From Myoxocephalus aenaeus (lineage: Eukaryota; Chordata; Actinopteri; Perciformes; Cottidae): a DNA stretch of 64,000 nucleotides. Positions within the stretch are counted from its first letter, which is position 1, and each line of letters begins with the position of its first letter. Position numbers and translations under genes: made by a program. The stretch lies in contig JBAMJR010000003.1 in NCBI GenBank assembly GCA_038501785.1, forward strand, positions 3,569,501-3,633,500, read 5' to 3'. The notes under the pieces are model-generated. The model did not search any database and had not been told where the DNA came from. It saw only the letters and a program-made list of their open reading frames with translations. Below, in pieces: positions 35,455 to 48,665 of this stretch.

Positions 35455-35960
35455 CTGTGTACAAGGAGTGGACGCAGTGACCATGACATCACCCGTTGGT
35501 TTGTGGACCGCCGTTTTAATGCCTTGAGTTCGGCATTTTGGCCGTCGCCATCTTGGTTTAACAAGAGAGGGTGGAGCTAAGTACAACCGAACACTAAATA
35601 AGATATTTTTAGGTGACCAAAATATTACAACTAACTTTAATAAACTGAAAACACATTGTGAAAGGGTTAAAGTTGTAAGAGGAAAATCTGAACAATTAAA
35701 TCACAGTAAGCCCGCCCAAAAGCATCACCTGCTTTATGGTCTATTTTTGACTCTAAATGGGCCCATCATTTACTAAATGAACATCATGCTGTATTGCAAA
35801 ACAATAGCGATTGAGACCATAAACTAAACTAAAGAAGTAAGGTCATTTTCTCATAGACTTCTATACAATTTGACTTCTTTTTGCAACCCGAGGAGCCGCC
35901 TCCTGCTGGCCATTAGAAAGAAGACGAGTTTAAGGCGCTTAAGCATTTGCCGCCTGGTGC
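35455..35960 (+). repeat. dispersed repeat family A, copy 2
   Basis: Shares with 51629-52150, in the same order: AGTGGACGCAGT, GGTTTGTGGAC, GCCGTCGCCATCTTG-like, GGGTGGAGCTAAGT, TGCTTTATGG, ATAGACTTCTATACAA and TGGCCATTAGA. The copies are clearly related over about 500 bases. The class is unknown; no terminal inverted repeat or transposase is visible. Confidence 0.85.
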
Positions 35961-37539
35961 GAGTTAGTCAGCTGACTTCATTTGTTTTATATTTGTGGAG
36001 CGGGGCCGAAGGTCAACAGAGGACTGTTGGGACTCAACACACAACCAAAAACCAAGAGGGATCAATTATAGTTTACTACCTTCAAGCCGTTCTCAGGGGA
36101 AAAGGAGTGGTTTCAGTTCAGATGACCTCCACCCAAGAAGATCTGGAGTACTGAGGGACCATTTTTTGTTCAGCCAGATGATGGACGCTGAGGCAAAGCC
36201 GCCTCGGCGACAACATCACAGCCTCAATGTCAGCGTGTTGATAACCAGCTCAGTATTTATCAGTCCTCTCCCTTCGCTCTCCCCTCTCACCCTCATTTAA
36301 CCCTTTTGGGATTTACTGATAAAACGCTAGTTGAGGCTGGCGTTTAATCCTCCCCTTCCCCCTGTCATTGGGCATGGACGCACTGCCTCGTACTCGTCAA
36401 CGCCCAGAAGCAGGACTTCATGTTTCTGTCGTAGAATGAACGAGATGCACTCCACTAATTCCGTAATATTAGATTTTGTATCCGTTCTTTTAGCTTCATT
36501 AAATCAAAACCCACCTATTTTTTTAGGCTTCTGCTCGAAAATTGCGTACCCAAACTAAAAAGGGTGTATCTCTGCAACCACTAGGGCTATTTGAATAATA
36601 ATTTAAAATAAAAGGCTAGCTACATATGTGATATTTTGTTCAGATGTGTAAATATCAGTCTATATGTTACTGGTTAAGAGTAAATGAAAATGACACACAC
36701 CAAAAATTAAAAGGTTTCAGGTCCACCTAGAAAAAAAATCACTTTCAGGATGATTATTTCTTTGAAATGATGCCGCTGTGAGGTCTAACTCAACCCAAAT
36801 CATAGCACAATATGTGAACATTCTCTCTGCAAAGGTTGACTTTGATAAAGTGAAGCAGAACAAAGTTAGAGAGGTGTAGTGCCCACGTTGCCTATTCCCC
36901 CTAAGGGCCTACTTGGCTGCTCGCTTGGTTACTTATTCCTGACGCGCTTCACTCATGACACTGTCTTTGCAGAACATAAATAATACTCTCATTTGCAGAA
37001 CTTAGTTACGCATATCCAAATCATAAAAGAAACCATACACATTTGCCTTACTCTGGTGCAGTACTGTCACATAGAACGTTCACACAAAGCGGTCAAAAAA
37101 CTGTTTGCTTCTCAAAACGAGCAACACTTGACCATAGTGCCACTCCTAATTATATATGGCCGACTCCGTTGAAGTCGGCCTTACGCCACCTAGTGGTGGG
37201 AGGTCCAACATACACCAAACAAGGCAAAATGGCTCCTACAAGAGGGTTTAGTTCAGAACATTCAGGCGAGGTCTCATTGGGGCCCATTGGGGCCATTTGA
37301 ATGCTATTTGAATTTTCTCATGTACCAAACCATATATTTCACTTGTATATTACTTATGGTGTTCAATATATCCAAATACAGCAGTTTTGGGCTTCTTTTT
37401 TTTTGTATTATTCATAAAACAACCTATGATTTACAGTTGTATATAACAATCGCTCAGTTCCACCCCTAGGGGGGGAAGGGTTTTTAAAAGGTTACACCAG
37501 GTCTTTGACAGGTAAACCATTATTTAGTGAACTGTTTTG
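35961..37539. other. spacer, AT-rich, no recognised gene
   Basis: A small hairpin GGCCGACT-loop-AGTCGGCC lies at about 37159-37181. GGGGCCCATTGGGGCCATT at 37278-37296 is a short direct repeat. I cannot assign the rest. Confidence 0.4.
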
Positions 37540-37742
37540 CATGGCGTTGTGGTGGCTGGATCCGTTGCCTCACAGGAAGAAGAGGTCAGATTTGATTTCC
37601 CAGGCCCAGTTGGGCTTTCTGTGTTCTCCCCGTTTTAGCGTGGGTTCCCTCAGGATTTTCCAGCTTTCCCTCCAAAGTCCAAAGACCGGCTTAGGTTATT
37701 AGAAGAGGATGAGCGGTTAAAGATAATGGATGGATGGATGTT
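37540..37742 (+). mobile_element. retroposon (SINE-like) copy with GGAT tail
   Basis: A degenerate tRNA-like head with GTTGCCTCACAGGAAGAAG is followed by TGTTCTCCCCGTTTTAGCGT and GGGTTCCCTCAGGATTTTCC. It ends in GATAATGGATGGATGGATG. This order and tail are typical of an abundant vertebrate and fish retroposon that I know. The middle is shortened by deletion. Confidence 0.7.
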
Positions 37743-40679
37743 TAGCACAATCTTGTCTTCGTGTTTTTCTGGCACCTGGCAGAACGCAGCGCAGCAGTGC
37801 TGAGCCAACACCTCCCAACAGCTTCATGAGCGAGTGTGTGATGGACGAGGTGGAGCAGATGTCTTCTGGGAAACGTGATTCTTCTGAATATGTTGCTCCT
37901 CATGTCGAGCTGCATTCTCAGACACCCACCTAGATATAGTGATGCCTTTTCTGATGACTTTGCGGGACTGCCTGTCATCCTCTGCATTGACTTTGACAGC
38001 GCAGCTGGATCTCATTACACAACCTGGTAGAAAATGAATTGAGATGAATTATGATGCCATTGCCCCCACAAAAGTAAGGGTAATCTGGCAAGAGTAAAAC
38101 ATCATAGAAAAATGCAATGCTGGTAAAAAAAAAAAAAGAATAATAACAATCAAATCTGATTGAAATAGCTTTTTTTTTTATTTTGTTGACACATTGGAGA
38201 AGCTTGAACTAGAATTGAATGATAAATGCTTGGTGCATCCTCCTCTGACGTGCGCTCTGCCTCTGTGCGATTGGTTGATTGGTTGAGTGGCTTGGATTGG
38301 TTGCCATCTGACCCCTGGTTCAGACGACAGCAGCGACCTCAGTCCACTGATACGCTTTACGTAAGGATTACATGCGACCTTTTGTCGTTCGTGCAGGCCT
38401 GAGGCCAGTTTCACTTCCCCGCTTTTGTGCTCTTGCAGCCGCTCCGCTGCCGTGACGGTCAGAAGTCAGGAGTTCATGTGTGCTCAGCTGGCTGCCTTAA
38501 TGAACTGCCAACCTATTATCATATTATGTCATTGAGACATTCGAATGGGATAAAATGGACATCAAACAGTGGAATTTTGACCAAGGTGACTAACGGGCTC
38601 GTCTCTGCCTTCACTGACTTGCATTAGCGGTGTGTTCAGCCCGGTCGGTCTGTGCTTCAATATTTCCCCGCTCCGCTGAGACTTCAGAGCTTCAGAAGCT
38701 CGCCTCCTGCCTCGGTCCAAGCTGGATTACTCATCAGCCCCCGCACACAGATACACAGACGTGGGCAGCGACGTCATGCATGACTCACGTGGCTCCGTGT
38801 TCACTTTAACTATGCACTGGCTGAGAAGAAGAGATGCCAATATCGGTGAGAAAAAAATGTAGGATGTAAGATGTTTGTGGCACTTAAAAGCCTCCTGTGT
38901 GGAGAAATTGCCGCTTTCTACCTGCAATCGTAGTGAGGCACTCTGAGGCAGCTAAATACACACACACACACACACACACACAGGTGTAATTTTACAATTT
39001 TAATGGCGAATGTTCTCGCTGTGAATCACATATTGACCACATCAAGAGCTACTTTTAGTTCAACCAGTTCATCTGGAGCACTCACAGGTAGAGCACCACC
39101 AGGGTCAGGACAAGTACGCTTTCGGATACGTTTAAGGACTTCATGTCCATCTTTGTCTCGCCATCACGCCAACTACTGTGTATTTGATTCCCTCCAAACA
39201 AATGGTAGCATTCATCGCATAATGCTTGTCTTCTTTTTTTTTATGCCCCCACATGACATTTCCCGAGCACGTTTGCTACGAATCTAAAAAGCTCATATTC
39301 ACTTGGCTGCAGCGACGGTCAACTTTCAAGAGGAAAATGGTGAGAAAGAGAAGGAGCGAGAGAAGACCGTCCATCATCTTTGATCAAACATGACAAGATG
39401 CTGCTGTCAATCACGTTGCATACAACGGCACCGTCGCACACAGGCTCCTATATGTCTGTTTCCCTGAAGCACACAAAAAGATATTCAACACATATATTAA
39501 ACACACAAATAGGACACTGAACAGACACAGATACGACATGACGTGTAATTGCATTGTTTATATTCCGCTCTTCCTGATTACTTATGCAGCAGAACGTATC
39601 CAAAGGGATTTGTCTTGTTCTGACGTTTATATAACTGCTGCGTTTCCTGTGATGCGTCAGCCAGGTGTGCGGCGTTGGACTGTGACAGGTCGCATGGTTG
39701 GCGGGGACAAGCCGTGACGGACACTCTCCCCTGGCTGCGAGCGGGAACGTCTACGTGCAGGCGTCTAAGTCACGTGGCGAGGAGGCCATCGCCTTGGCGA
39801 AGGTCCGTGACGCTCAGGAATGCTAACGTCTTCAGGCAGCCTGTCACATAAATCCCACATCCTCTCCAGCCTACCGGAAGTTTGATGGCTCTGGCGCACG
39901 GCCCTGACTTCTCAGACGGCGGCCTAGTTCGGTAACTCGCCTAACCTCCACCTTCGGCTGTGACGCTCTGATTGAGCCAGAGTTAATTGAATTTTGGTGA
40001 GCGAAAGGAGAGGAAGGGACCGTTATCGCTCCAGCAGGGATAGAGATGATGAGTTTGCCTTTGGGGCGAGGGCTTGATTCAGTAGAGCATATGAGCCGTT
40101 TTCAGTGGGTTTCATCAGACCGGGCCTCGTGTTGTCTGGGTTGGGCAGGGGGCCGCGTGAGGTTGGGCAGAGACATTTACCAATACACAGGAGCTTATGT
40201 AACGACTGCTTGTGCTCCGCTGGGCGAGTGGCTGTGGAGAAACCAAGGCTCGAAATGTTCGAGGAGAGGGGAGTTCAGTGTTTTGTTTATCTGTACCAAC
40301 ATTTTAAAAGGTTTCGGGAAAAATAAATGTGGCTATTTGGCGAGTACACAAGAAAATGGCTATTGTTGTTAGTTGTAATGGTGACAACACAGGTCAGTGG
40401 AGCCGTAAAGTGTTGTCCCAACCCCCAGAGAAATGTGGCTGGATAGTTAGCTAGTTAGCTTTGGCTGGATAGTTAGCTAGTTAGCGTTGTCCTTCTCCGG
40501 AGCAGTCGGGCAGACGCAACGCCGGCGCTGCCACCGTTACACCGTTCGGCTCATTTTCTATCAGCAGTGTAGCATTGCAGCATTGTTGAATTTGCAAGCT
40601 AGCTATCTAGCCAGCTGTTAGCTGCTAGTTAGCTGGCGTGCTATCGAATTCTATCATGCTTTACTGCTACACTGATTCA
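37743..40679. other. spacer without recognised gene
   Basis: (CA)n at 38958-38982. A two-copy tandem of about 26 bases (TGGCTGGATAGTTAGCTAGT) at 40437-40487. An A run at 38129-38140. No exon or RNA gene recognised. Confidence 0.45.
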
Positions 40680-41906
40680 CAGTGGTGTATAGTAACGAAG
40701 TAGAAATACTTTGTTACTGTACTTAAGTAGTTTTTTGGGATATCTGTACTCTACTTTACTATTTATATTTCGGTTTACTTTTACTTTTACTTCATTACAT
40801 TTTGCAAAGAAAACTGGTACTTTTACTTATTTCCCCTGAAACCTTCGTTACTCGCTACAAAATCAAATCTATCTTTAGAAAAAAACACACATCCGGGACT
40901 GTGGTGGAACACAGACTCCACCAAGCAGGTTTTGCGAATCACAATATTATGCATTTTCCCTCTACATCTCTAAACCTTTAGTCCAGTCTACTCCTAACTA
41001 AACCTTTAGTCCAGTCTACTCTGTTACTTAAACCTTTACTCCAGTTTACTGCTTAACTTATAACCCGCTGCACAAAGACAGGATGTTGGAATGGAAGCAG
41101 GTTTTCATGCTTTTTTGGCGATCTCAGGATACTCTGCCTTGGTTTTAATCCAGAACACCGACAAAATTGAAACAGACTTTTAAGTTTCATTTTTAGGGTA
41201 ACGTAACATCTTGACATGTGTCAAGAGGTTCCGTCTGAGGTTACCACAGACGGATGTATGCAGTCATTTTTCACAATAAAACATCTTTCCGGCGGCCTTG
41301 ATTTTTTAAATTTAATAAATTTTTCATTCATTCTTTCTGTGCGGCCCGGTACCAAGGGGCCCACGGCCCGGTACCAAGGGGCCCACGGCCCGGTACCAAG
41401 GGGTCCACGGACCGGTACCGGGCTGAATGATCATACTTATAACCACACTGTTACAAGTCCTTCATAGTGTCATATTGCTTTTTGGAGAATTATGATGATA
41501 AATTCATAGTAGATGCAAAAGTATACTTAGGTACAATATATTATGTTGAACATAATATATATGGATGGATCACAGCCAACCCAATTATTTTATCAACACA
41601 ACTCCTGGTCCTTGGTCATGGTGACCACAGCACTTAAAAGAATAAACTTCATAATTCTCAAAATTCTGACCCTTTGCTTTTTTATTAACAGCATGTACTT
41701 TTACTTTCAATACTTAAGTATATTTTATATCAGAAACATACTTTTGATACTTAAGTAAATAATAAGTAAAGAAAATATCAGATACTTTAAGACTTTTACT
41801 CAAGTAGTATTTTAATAGGTGACTTTTACTTTTACTGGAGTAATTTTCCAGTAAGGTATCTTTCCTTCTACTCAAGTACGGCTTTTGGGTACTTTATACA
41901 CCACTG
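40680..41906. mobile_element. non-autonomous hAT-type DNA transposon, 1227 bp
   Basis: Terminal inverted repeats CAGTGGTGTATA (left) and TATACACCACTG (right), with flanks CTGATTCA (40672-40679) and CTGATTCG (41907-41914) giving an 8-bp target duplication with one mismatch. The subterminal regions are rich in ACTTTTACTTTTACT and TACTTAAGTA, a composition I know from a widespread fish hAT family. There is no transposase frame. A GC-rich tandem lies inside at 41341-41420. Confidence 0.9.
41341..41420. repeat. GC-rich minisatellite inside the hAT element
   Basis: Three to four copies of a 25-base unit containing CGGCCCGGTACCAAGGGGCC, the last copy diverged. It is the only GC-rich stretch in the AT-rich element. 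Confidence 0.9.
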
Positions 41907-41914
41907 CTGATTCG

Positions 41915-44086
41915 TCACTCGTGTGGCGATAAGTAATGTGCTTTCTTACGCTGGGATGAGAGTGGATGAAGTATTAAGTTGTTCAATTCCACTCATTTAT
42001 TCTGTCTCTCTCCGCCTTCGTACCGGTACTTCCCACTGCTTGTTTTAGTCGTTACTGCAAAACCCTCACCTGTGTAGTTTATTCAGACTTTAGCTCGCTA
42101 CATGGGTCATCATGGCAATGGTACACCCGCTCTCACCATCCTGCTACCTTGATTTCACTGGGAATGTGCCTTCTACTCCTATTCTATTTTTATTGGAAAC
42201 AACATACTTTCTTAACTACCTCTTGTGTCCTTTTGGTTTAATTTGAGATACCTTCACTGCGATTAATTAATTTCACCTTGCGGGGTTGCAGCACTTTGTC
42301 AAAAAAAAATGAAAAAGGCTCAAATACATGCATTTCCGAGAAAGCAGCAAGTTTTTCTGAGCTGGAATACTACCTGCTTTGGGTTATCAAACTAGATCTT
42401 GACACATCTTGTCCCCTACATGACAGGGCCAGGGCAGAAGCCACTGCACTTCAAGCCCTTATCATTTCAGTTCTTGTTATTTTTTTAGGAAAGTTAGTCT
42501 TTTATCTGCATGACTCAATATCACTAGAGGCAATTATAATTTTGTTGTAGTTGTGAATGAATGAATTACCACCACACCTGACGTCTCCATCATGATAACG
42601 AAGAATATACTACTCTCTCTGTCATGTCTGTTTCTTCTCCTACTGCTGTCAGGGGAGCACAGGTCTAACCACTGCATGGCTGTTTCATCACGGTGCTACT
42701 TTAGAGAAAGAGGCCTGCTCTACTCTTCCTCGTGAGTCTGGTGGTGTCAGATGTCCTTTTTTGGGAAAGCGAAGATTTTTTTGTGACCATCGGTGCGACG
42801 TGAAGAAGAAGAAGCCAATGCGTTCGTCGGTCGGCCGATAACCCGCCCTGCTTCTGAGGTCGGTTTGTTTGTCCGTACGGTCGTCCCAGAACCTGAGCCG
42901 GCAGAGGAACAGAGGAAGTGACAGGATGAGGACGAGCCCCACCTCCACCCATCCCTGCTGCACGTGCACACGTACACACACTGACTCATACTCCCTCCTC
43001 ACATGGGGAACAACACAGCCTCTCGCTAAGTCACTGTGTGTGTGCGTGTTCATATTTGGGTGTTTACAGATAAGAGGCCTCTAAGGATAACTGGGATTCA
43101 GAGGCAGTGATGTGTGAGGGCCGAGATCAGATGAGGTCACCGGGCAAAGGCGAGCTCGGAGGAGTTTGTCCGGAGCCGCATCTCTGTGAGGAAGAGAGCA
43201 GAGGGAGCGGATGCTCTTGGTTACAACATATGTCACACATTTAGCGTATGAAAAACTCAAAACAGATGTTTTAGATAAATCAGATAAATCAGGTAGTTTG
43301 AGCGTGTGGCGATATTCAATCTGCTCTGATATTCAAATGTGCTGGTGCTAAATCACACATTTTTGCATGCTGCCGTTAATAAGCTCTTGCAGCACCATTT
43401 GCATGATTGGAAACAAATGCCGGACGCCTATTTATAGCACATGAGAATGCCCCCGTTCCGGTCTGTCTCGACTCCACGCGGCCTCGTGTTTGTGGCGGTT
43501 CAGCTGTTCTCAGATCGGTTGTGTCCGCTGAGACCGTGTTCAACATCGGTGCTCTAAACCTTCCAGTGAATGGGCAGACAGGGAAGCTGCACGCGAAGCA
43601 GAGCAAACACACACACAGTCAGTGAGGATATTTTGACGTAAGTTGGGTCAGGCTGCACGTCTTCGACATAAGGGTCTCGAAAATCTCTTTCATTCCTGAG
43701 GCGGACTCTCCCTTTTCTTCGCCATTGTTTGCTTTGCATTCTTGAATTTGCCCTTTTTTTTTTTTGGGAAGGCGGGGTAAAGACGGGCCAGAGTGCAGGT
43801 TGTCTGAGGTCAGACTGTGGGAGTTGGTGCTCATGGTGTAAACACACCAATGCCGTGTTTATTTTTATGTAAATACGAGCCGAGCTCTGCAGTGACTCAA
43901 CCGCATGTGACTCTGTGCTGGGAAACGTCATGGTTCCAGTGACAGCCAAGCCTGCATGTGTGTGAGCGCATGTGCGCATGTGCATGTGTTGTTTTGCAGG
44001 AGGAACAGGAGTGAGGAGCGTGTTACAGACTTGGGGTCATAACTTCTGTCATAACTTCTCCTTGTGCTGTTGGGGGAGGGGAGTTA

Positions 44087-44090
<4 letters not shown>
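41915..44090. other. spacer without recognised gene
   Basis: No exon recognised. An octamer ATTTGCAT followed by GATTGG lies at about 43399-43411 within a 200-base AT-rich stretch without repeats (43220-43420). It could be regulatory, but nothing proves it. Confidence 0.4.

Positions 44091-44120
<30 letters not shown>
44091..44120. repeat. (GA)n microsatellite
   Basis: Fifteen perfect AG units. Confidence 0.95.
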
Positions 44121-44122
<2 letters not shown>

Positions 44123-44269
44123 CTAACACACAAGAAACAGATGGAGTATGATGCTTCAGGCAGACCTCAGGGGTCATGGCTAGGCATGCTGCATCATGGG
44201 AAAGATGAAGTATATATCGTATAGAGTCCATTGAGAATGGCAAACGTTCAGGGCGCCGTTTTCTAGCCA

Positions 44270-45830
44270 AATAGGTGTAGTTAAAAAAAATATTTGACTA
44301 GAAATCATTCTGATGAAAGTTAATGATACAAACGCTTCTGCTAAGTTGAATCATATCACTTTAGGTGTTAATTAGCATTTTCCAGCCTAATTATTTCAAT
44401 AAAGGCTATTCAAGTGTTTGTACTAGGAAGCTGAAGACATCTACTGGTTACAGAAGTCTCTTTCACAATGTAAGTCTCTGGGAGAAGGTCTTTTGGGGCC
44501 AAATGGCATCATATGACGGACCCAGAAGATGTAATTTTGGCCGTTTGGCCACTGTGTAAAATTTGCTTAAAAGCCAAAAGGCAGTAAACCAAAAGCCCAT
44601 TGACTTTGGGACGAGGGAAATGGAAGTGCAAAAATGCATTTGCGGGAAAATGTGGTTAGAACAACCTTAAGAGATTTTAAAGTTATGTTCTTATAAGTAT
44701 TATAAATACGACACAAAACGTGTGTGAGTATCATAAACGTTGGCCAGCGCAAGTTTTATCTGCAATAATCCAAAAATCCATTGGAAAAATTCTATTGGCT
44801 TTTTGTTCAGGGAACCAGTGTCGATGCTAACTTCCGGGTTAGCCTCCAAAAATACATCCATGTAGCCCTTTCAGGGGGTAAAAAGAGGAAATCATTCTGG
44901 GCCCCAACATGGAGGCCAGCAATACTTATGTTTATATCAGCAATGTTAACCAAATTCAAGATACCAAGATACCCCCCGTCATAGGACATCTGGGGGAGAC
45001 AGTTTGAATGGACTGAGATGTTTGTGGATCTAAAGCTAGAAGCTAATGTTGGAGTGAACTGTATGGAGCCCCCCTTACTGAGTAACTCTTTAAGTTTAGT
45101 GGTAGGTGCTAAGTGGGTCATTCCTAGCATTAATAGAGCCGCAAACAACTATTTGCAATGTAAAGGTATAGCGAAGTTATGTCGACCTGAGCAGTGTGTT
45201 GTATTCTGTGAGCTTCTCTGTGCTTTGTTGACATAGCTGGGTCGACCGTACGTGCTTTAAATGCATGTACGTGCATGTACGTGCATGTGAGCGTGCCCCA
45301 CTGGTTAGCTCTCGGCTGTAGCTCTGCACTGCTCTCATGGGACGGTTACCTAAAGCGGCGTGAAAGCGTAGCACCCACTCTTCGGTTGCCCCTCAGGTTA
45401 ACACTGCTCTTGTTGGTGGCGTTGTCAGCACCGTTAGCTAAGAGCCGTTGAGAGGCAATAGGAATGCCCGCAATCTTGTATGTAGCACCTTTAGATATCA
45501 CGATTAGGAGACTAGAGCGATGGAATGGACCATGCCGACAGGAAGAGCGCCAGGTTTTTCATCGTGGCCAAACGGTGGTATTACAAGGTAACACAGGGGC
45601 CCAAAAATACGTTTTTCTCCAGACTTACACGGGGAAAGAGACGTGTGTAAATCGGCGGATCATATTTTTTAGGTAATTCGAACACTTGAATAGCCCAAGA
45701 TAGCCTAAGGCTTGGAGGTGGCACTTGCTGTATTTGGACCCATGGATGCGAAAATCGGCCAAAGATCTTGGTAATTTTACCAGAATTTTACACCGTTTGC
45801 CTCACAAAGCAGCTTTAAATGAGCAAAGCC
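44270..45830. mobile_element. long-inverted-repeat (fold-back) element, about 1.5 kb
   Basis: GGCTATTCAAGTGTT at 44404-44418 is inverted at about 45683-45697. Inside it, AAGTCTCTTTCACAATGTAA and TTTTGGGGCC on the left match ACGTCTCTTTCCCCGTGTAA and TTTTGGGCCC in the reverse complement of 45590-45640. Outside, TTCCAGCCTAATTATTTC corresponds to a decayed inverted partner at about 45698-45720. The arms are therefore at least 100 bases long and diverged. No transposase frame; ends and target duplication not resolved. Confidence 0.7.
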
Positions 45831-47344
45831 CCACAGGGAGTTTATAAATCCATGGAATGGACCCACAAGCAGCAACAAACACATTTGGGATGTTTTTTTT
45901 TGTACATTTGAGACATGTAGCAGAACTCTAGCTCAAGTAGAGAAGAGGCACAAAGTCTGACTCAGTAATGTCAGTTACTTAGCAATATTTATATAGAGTG
46001 TGCTAACAGTGCAACATCAGCTGGTTAGCTGCTGTTTTAATTGCTTGGTTTGAGGACAAAAAGAGGACAATTGTGTTGTTTTGAAAAGTTACACAATCTC
46101 ACTTTTCTGACATTAATGACAGCGTATACATGTCAAACACAACCAAGCACGTGTCATGTGTAGAAGGACATTTACCACCTAGCTTAACACTGATAAATAG
46201 CATCAGCCCTTATATATGTTTTCAAGGTCATTAAAGTGGATGGATTCTTTTTTTAATGTACTCATACACTGTTAAAACTTAAAAAGGGTGTAGAAAATAC
46301 AAACTGTGTACTTCGAACTCCGAAAATCCTTGAAAGGCTTGAATATGAAACTCAAAGCAGATTGTTATAGAAAGTGTTTTAAAATCGAGGATAAAAATAA
46401 ATAAAAAATACCCACACACAAGTATGGGATTATATATATATATATATATATTACATTTTTTTTTTTTAAACCTTCATCTTTCTCTCCCTCCCTGCCTCTC
46501 CACTGACCTTCAACCCATCTTCCAGCCATCCCAGCAGCCATTTCTCTCCATCCTTCTCTCACTCCTGACGCTACCCAGCCTGCTTTATCTCATCCTCCTC
46601 TCCTCTCCTCTCCTCACCCTGCAGATTGTTTACTTCTATTCCACGAAGGAGAATTTTACGGTTTTCTCATTCCATTTAAGCTCAGCCAGCGCTAACCCAT
46701 TGTGCTCTGACGCTGCTCTCAGGCAGGAGGTCTAAATCAGGCAGGGGGGGGAGGATGGTGGGGATTTGAGGGAAGGAAGGAAGGAATGAGGGCTGGGGGT
46801 GAGGAAGTAGGGCGAGGGAGGACAAGAAGGAAGGGCTATAGAAGATGGGGAGGGGGGCAAAAGAGTGAGAGCAGCGAGGGAGAGCTGTCAAAGAAGCACA
46901 AGAGGAAAAGCTAAACTAGACATCACAGCTGAGCCGCCAGCCATATGCCCATAACGTGGACTCAAATCTCAACCATGACCTTTTCCTTGCCATCTTCTCC
47001 CTCCCGCCTCTCTTCGCTCTCTCCTGAATGACAAGTTTCCTTACATACCGACATCTCTCTCACTACATTTCACTTTCACTCCCAACTACTGTTTTAACCA
47101 CAATTATATCTTGATAAAAAGCCCCTCCTTATTTAAATGTGTTAATCATTTGACAGATGAATGACTGTCTCTCTTTGCGGCGACATAGCCCACACTCTGT
47201 AATAAAAGCTGCAAAGTGCTCATACGGGTTTAAACCCACCGGAGCTACTTACGCTAATACAAGTTCATGCATTTAAACGCACGGAACTGGAGCGTTGCTG
47301 ATATTAACACAAGTCTGCGCATGCATGGAGATATAGGAGCTGCA
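45831..47344. other. spacer without recognised gene
   Basis: (AT)n at about 46432-46451, a T run at 46457-46468, pyrimidine-rich then purine-rich stretches (46470-46620 and 46740-46900). No exon recognised. Confidence 0.45.
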
Positions 47345-47583
47345 AGAAGAAAAAGAAAAAGAAAGAAAAAGAAAGAAAGAAAGAAAGAAAAGAAGAAAAA
47401 AGAAGAAAGAAAGAAAGGAAGAAAGAAAAAAGAAAAAGAAGAAAGAGAAAGAAAAGAAAGAAGAAAGAAGAAAGAAGAAAAGAAGAAAAAAAGAAGAAGA
47501 AAGAAGAAAGAAAAGAAGAAAAAGAAAAAGAAAAAAGAAAAAGAAGAAAGAAAGAACGAAAGAAAGAAAAGAAAGAAAAGAAA

Positions 47584-47647
<64 letters not shown>

Positions 47648-47966
47648 AAAGAAAGAAAAAAAAGAAGAAAGAAAAGAGAAAGAAAGAAAGAAAAGAAAGA
47701 AAAAAAAGAAGAAAGAAAAGAGAAAGAAAGAAAGAAAAAAGAAAAGAAAGAGGAAGAAAGAATGAAAGAAAAAGAAGAAAGAAAGAAAGAAAAGGGAAAA
47801 GAAAAAGAAGAAAGAAAAGAGAAAGAAAGAAAGAAAAGAAAAGAAGAAGAAAAGAAAAGAAAGAAAGAAGAAAGAAAAAAGAAAAGAAAAGAAAGAAGAA
47901 GAAAGAAAGAAAAGAAAAGAAGAAGAAAAGAAAAGAAAGAAAAAGAAAGAAAGAGAAAAGAAAGGG
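47345..47966. repeat. about 620-bp polypurine (GAAA)n/(GAA)n tract
   Basis: Almost exclusively A and G on the + strand, with only isolated interruptions (about 47555 and 47762). The long open frames on both strands here (Lys/Glu/Arg-rich and Phe/Leu/Ser-rich) are artefacts. A perfect GAAA core lies at about 47586-47648. Confidence 0.97.
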
Positions 47967-48060
47967 CTGCCCACTGCTCCGTAAGACATTAAGGATGGGT
48001 TAAATGCAGAGGACACATTTCATGTATGTATGTACTATGACGAATAAAAAGGATTTCTTT
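47967..48060 (+). mobile_element. retroposon 3'-end fragment
   Basis: GGGCTGCCCACTGCTCCGTA, GGTTAAATGCAGAGGACACA and a CTATGACGAATAAAAAGGAT ending followed by a TTTC tail. I recognise this as the 3' end of an abundant fish retroposon. It directly abuts the polypurine tract. Confidence 0.6.
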
Positions 48061-48665
48061 CTTTCTTTTTTCTTCTGATGTAGGCCGCTTTCTTTAAAAG
48101 TGGTTTTAAAGTGTGTGTAAAGGAGAGTATAGTAACAGCGCTGCATGTTGTGTGCAAGAAGGATAACAAATGTGGAAAGCATTGTCATGTTGAAACAGGA
48201 AAGTGATTATTAAACACACCATTGTCTAAAATATCATGACCTGCTGGGACATTAGGAATCCCATGAAATGGAATCAAGAGGGCCTCACTCGAACCATTCG
48301 GCATCCCCACACCCAAACTAAGTAACTGTAGGTTCCATGTATTTAAGTGATGATTTGTCTAGAGGCAGCTGTCTTCACAAAACCTATTTCAGTCAATTCT
48401 CTGAACGTTTGTGTTTCGTCTTTCTCGCTCTCGATCCACGCATTTCACCGCTGTGAATTCTGTCAGCCGCTTTTCACACCTTCAACCGCGCCAACGTGTA
48501 ATTGGAATCCCAGTCGTGGGGTTTTCTGTCACCAGTTACGGAAACATAATGATAAAAAGAAAGAGTTCAAAATACAGCTTCGAGGGGCACAAACCTGGGA
48601 GATGAGAACGGGTTATTGAAAGGACAATTTAAGAGAACGAGGAATGAAGGAGAGTCTTTGTTCTA

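Noticed and set aside
47267..48016. Long open frames on both strands (241 and 247 codons)
   Set aside because: They are translations of the polypurine/polypyrimidine tract: Lys/Glu/Arg or Phe/Leu/Ser only, with no domain.
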